From NCBI GenBank assembly GCA_015232355.1, contig JADFZW010000014.1:1-64000 (forward strand): DNA of 64,000 nucleotides. Reading direction: 5' to 3'. Positions 61,672 through 64,000 of the stretch are shown one piece after another. Each line of letters starts with the position of its first letter. Position 1 is the first letter of the stretch. The notes below the pieces were generated by a model. That model had not been told where the DNA came from, did no database searches, and saw nothing but the letters and a program-made list of their open reading frames with translations. The translations under genes were made by a program, and so were the position numbers. Source of the DNA: Oligoflexia bacterium (GTDB lineage Bacteria > Bdellovibrionota > Bacteriovoracia > Bacteriovoracales > Bacteriovoracaceae).

Positions 61672-62979
61672 ATGAAAAAACTTTTACTTCTATTTTTACT
61701 TATTATTATTACTACTACTCTTAATATCAATAACACTTTCGCCACCAAATTTACTATTCGCGCTCCACAAGGTGTAATTCCTGAACGCTGTAGTGAAGAT
61801 AGTTTATCAGCAGAGGAATCAATTGAAAGATTACACTGGGCCAATCGCTGTGGATACTTAACTGCACGCTATTTAGATTTTTGTTTAAATGATGATAATG
61901 GAAGCGTGCGCGCTCGCCCGATGTATCCATCATTCATCTCCTCGGATTTTTCTAAAGCTTGGGTACAAGCACCCAAAAATCGCAATAGTGAATGTATAAT
62001 CCCTGATGCCTTTAAAGTTGTGCAACCAATATTTTGCATCTCAAGTTGCTATACTCCCGATCAAAAAATACTCTTTGCTAGCAACAAAAATATTTCTATT
62101 ATCGATGCATATAACTCCAATTTTCCAACAGTAATGGTAGCAAAAGACTCTTCCACTATTGGTAATATTTTATTAGAAGAGATCCCAATTAAATTTTTCA
62201 CCAAAGAAGCAATCGATACCAATAATCAAATAATCAAATTCACCACTGAGAGTACAAAAACTATCAAAGTGACAAGCAATCATCCTCTAATCGATGGAGA
62301 TGGTTATCTGAAAGAAGCAAATAACTTTAAAATTTCTGATTACCTTTTAAATGAACATGGACAGAAAGAAAAAATCATCGACATCTCTCACTTCAATCAT
62401 TTTGGTAAAGTTTACAACATCCTTCCTGAGAGTAAAAACATATCAAATCACATCTTAGTTGCTGGGGGACTGCTTAGCGGCTCTGCTTACTTTCAAAATG
62501 ATGGTGTGATCTATTTAAATCGAAAGTTGTTACGCGATGGCGGTCAATATGATGACATGATCCCCTCCCGAAACGAAACTTTTAGCTTAAAAAATTTATA
62601 TTACAAAAATTATCTTCTTTGGAATAAGCTAACCTCAAAAGTAATTTTAACTACAGATGAATTGAATGATTATCAACAACTCTCTAATGATCCACAACTT
62701 ATTAATTTTATCTTAAAAAACTTAAACATTCATTCAAACCATCAACAATTTAAAATGAGTTTAGTTGATAGTATCTTCACTCTGCTACACAATCCTCGAA
62801 CAAAAACAAACAAAAACATTAAAAAGTTGATTATCGAAGAACTCACAAAACTTATAACTTTCAAGAGAGCAAACAAACATTTTCTAACATCCGATGAAAA
62901 ATTTGAATTAATAGAGCTAAATCAGATCCTAAATTACAACAAAGAGAAAAAATTTATGGGAGTCATTAACTGGAAATAG
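61672..62979 (+). CDS. secreted Hint-domain (intein/hedgehog-like) protein
   Basis: A 435-aa exported protein with signal peptide (residues 1-24). Residues about 40-85 carry the shared module (HWANRCGYLTARYLDFCLNDDNG). A Hint domain runs from Cys126 to about residue 265. It has the splice-type start SSCYTPDQKILFASN, KVTSNHPLIDGDGYLKEA (block B with TxxH, about 200-216), EHGQKEKIIDI and KVYNILPESKNISNHILVAGG (block F). The following LLSGSAYFQNDGVIYLNR is typical of secreted Hint proteins in this phylum. Block G has SNH but no nucleophile right after it, so N-terminal cleavage or autoprocessing is more likely than full splicing. The leader AAGGAAACAAAATGAA is identical to that of the previous gene. 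Confidence 0.85.
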   Translation: MKKLLLLFLLIIITTTLNINNTFATKFTIRAPQGVIPERCSEDSLSAEESIERLHWANRCGYLTARYLDFCLNDDNGSVRARPMYPSFISSDFSKAWVQAPKNRNSECIIPDAFKVVQPIFCISSCYTPDQKILFASNKNISIIDAYNSNFPTVMVAKDSSTIGNILLEEIPIKFFTKEAIDTNNQIIKFTTESTKTIKVTSNHPLIDGDGYLKEANNFKISDYLLNEHGQKEKIIDISHFNHFGKVYNILPESKNISNHILVAGGLLSGSAYFQNDGVIYLNRKLLRDGGQYDDMIPSRNETFSLKNLYYKNYLLWNKLTSKVILTTDELNDYQQLSNDPQLINFILKNLNIHSNHQQFKMSLVDSIFTLLHNPRTKTNKNIKKLIIEELTKLITFKRANKHFLTSDEKFELIELNQILNYNKEKKFMGVINWK

Positions 62980-63159
62980 AGTCATTGAAAAAACTTCAAC
63001 CTCATCATTATTAAAAATTCTTATTTTCAACATTATTAACTTGAAAAATTATCCTATCGATAGTATAAAATAATCGCTGGACCTAGAAAATTCGCTGTAT
63101 CTTTCTACGTTTTTCTTGATTAGTAATAATAACACTTGGTTTAAAATTTCAAATAGGAG

Positions 63160-63876
63160 TTGAAAATGAGCTTTGCAATAAAAAATCTACATCTACTTAT
63201 TATTTTTCTTGGCATCATAACAATTTTTGGCACATTAAAAACTTTTGCATTGGAAAGGCAAGAGAATCTTTCAGATCTTGATTATTTTGATGGAAAAATA
63301 GCAAAAGTTGTTGATGGTGATACAGTACATGTTCTATCAGCGGATAATGAAAAAGCAAAAATTAGAATGGCCGGCATCGATGCTCCAGAGAGTAATTTTA
63401 ACAATAGATCACAAGGAACATGTGCAAAGATGGCCGCGAATTACTTAGCACAATTATTACCAATCAACACGAAGGTAAGAGTTTATTTTAGCAACCCAAA
63501 ATATGATTCATATGGAAGAGTTTTAGGTTACGTAGTAAAGAAAAAAAGTAATCTTGATATAAATTACGAAATGGTTAGAGCAGGATATGCTACTGCTTAT
63601 TATATTTATCCAAATACAACAAACATGTTTAAGTATTTAGCGGCCATGCGGAATGCAGTCAGTAAACAAATAGGAGTTTATAATCCTTCAGCTCAGATGA
63701 ATAATTTTCCATTCGAGTTTCGTTTAATAATTGGCGATAATGATCCATCAAGATACGTTGGAAACATCGAAACTAATAAACTCTACCCTCCAAAAGAGTA
63801 TAAAAAAGTTCCATCTTACTTAAGACTATTCTTTGATAATGAAGATGATGCTTTATCTGAAGGATTTTCTAGATAG
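63160..63876 (+). CDS. secreted thermonuclease (SNase-like)
   Basis: A 238-aa exported nuclease (signal or anchor about residues 8-29). The SNase fold is clear: AKVVDGDTVHVL (about residues 46-57, Ca2+ site), KIRMAGIDAPESNF with the catalytic Arg, LLPINTKVRVYF, YDSYGRVLGYVV with the second Arg, and MVRAGYATAYYIYPNT. These residues suggest full activity on DNA and RNA outside the cell, useful to a predator digesting prey nucleic acid. The C-terminal 65 residues are extra relative to the core domain. GGAG precedes the ATG. The unit ends before the hairpin at 63938-63975. Confidence 0.9.
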   Translation: MKMSFAIKNLHLLIIFLGIITIFGTLKTFALERQENLSDLDYFDGKIAKVVDGDTVHVLSADNEKAKIRMAGIDAPESNFNNRSQGTCAKMAANYLAQLLPINTKVRVYFSNPKYDSYGRVLGYVVKKKSNLDINYEMVRAGYATAYYIYPNTTNMFKYLAAMRNAVSKQIGVYNPSAQMNNFPFEFRLIIGDNDPSRYVGNIETNKLYPPKEYKKVPSYLRLFFDNEDDALSEGFSR

Positions 63877-63937
63877 ATTCTTCTTAAAAAAGCAGTCCTT
63901 AACAATCTAATAATCTAAGTTCCATTTCTATACGTCA

Positions 63938-63975
63938 TATCCGCAAAAGAGATAGTTTGACATCTTTTGCGGATA
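63938..63975. terminator. 13-bp inverted repeat after the thermonuclease gene
   Basis: Arms TATCCGCAAAAGA (63938-63950) and TCTTTTGCGGATA (63963-63975) pair perfectly around a 12-base loop, 60 bp after the stop codon. The hairpin would be stable, but it lacks a T-run on either strand, so it may be a processing or binding site rather than a simple rho-independent terminator. Confidence 0.5.
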
Positions 63976-64000
63976 ACTAACTAAATAAATAACAACACAA

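Overview
The window is a strongly AT-rich, gene-dense bacterial chromosome segment. It carries about 50 protein genes, one tRNA gene (Gly, CCC anticodon) and one gene remnant. I saw no rRNA, CRISPR array, intact insertion sequence, integrase or phage module. The content suggests a low-GC member of the Bdellovibrionota (Bdellovibrio/Bacteriovorax-like predators). The reasons are a TIGR02147-type regulator, secreted proteins with the GNGGDA motif, two DUF4360 proteins, a secreted Hint-domain protein ending in the SAYFQNDG motif, and an unusually high share of genes with N-terminal signal peptides. The lineage is an inference; no marker gene in the window settles it.

Layout. 1-9.5 kb: secreted unknowns, a double PRC-barrel protein, a TIGR02147 regulator followed by a secreted GNGGDA protein, azoreductase, a DUF4360 protein, CsbD, an ATPase/STAS-like regulatory pair and a BFD-like [2Fe-2S] protein. 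9.6-13.6 kb: a lysine-6-transaminase-like enzyme followed by indolepyruvate ferredoxin oxidoreductase subunits, a likely amino-acid catabolic unit. 13.6-18.9 kb: a three-gene minus-strand operon made of a His/Gly-rich secreted protein, an HExxH/DUF4105 exported protein and a signal-anchored MoxR-type AAA+ protein with a C-terminal WD40 repeat. 19.3-21.6 kb: three secreted proteins (DUF4360, DUF4474, unknown). 21.8-24.3 kb: YqeY and Lgt around an unknown. 24.3-33.5 kb: large secreted unknowns, including a four-gene operon that ends in a trypsin-like protease. 34-40 kb: a zinc-ribbon protein, an orphan CpaF ATPase with a small possible SpoIIAA-like partner, adenylate kinase, a sensor kinase, tRNA-Gly and a receiver protein. 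40-45 kb: a ketosynthase, acyl carrier protein, CrtI-like FAD oxidoreductase and PLP decarboxylase series that looks biosynthetic. 45.8-52.9 kb: 2,4-dienoyl-CoA reductase, a DUF4143 remnant, a secreted unknown, the two subunits of 3-oxoacid CoA-transferase and a paralogue of the 7-kb gene. 53-59.4 kb: App1-like phosphatase, alpha/beta hydrolase, GT-C-like membrane protein, PAS-LuxR regulator, SprT-DUF2786 protein. 59.5-63.9 kb: three tandem secreted proteins sharing a module (one with a Hint domain, one pore-former-like) and a secreted thermonuclease.

Cross-cutting signals. (1) Short tandem repeats sit on gene boundaries. Several have an 11-bp period, and two of those place stop codons in all three frames. 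(2) A ~47-bp intergenic element occurs twice, upstream of the PRC-barrel gene and of the first DUF4360 gene. (3) The best candidates for an undescribed system are the exported MoxR-WD40/DUF4105 operon, the KAS-ACP-FAD-decarboxylase cluster and the secreted protease operon. All functions given rest on motif recognition by eye; no database search was run.
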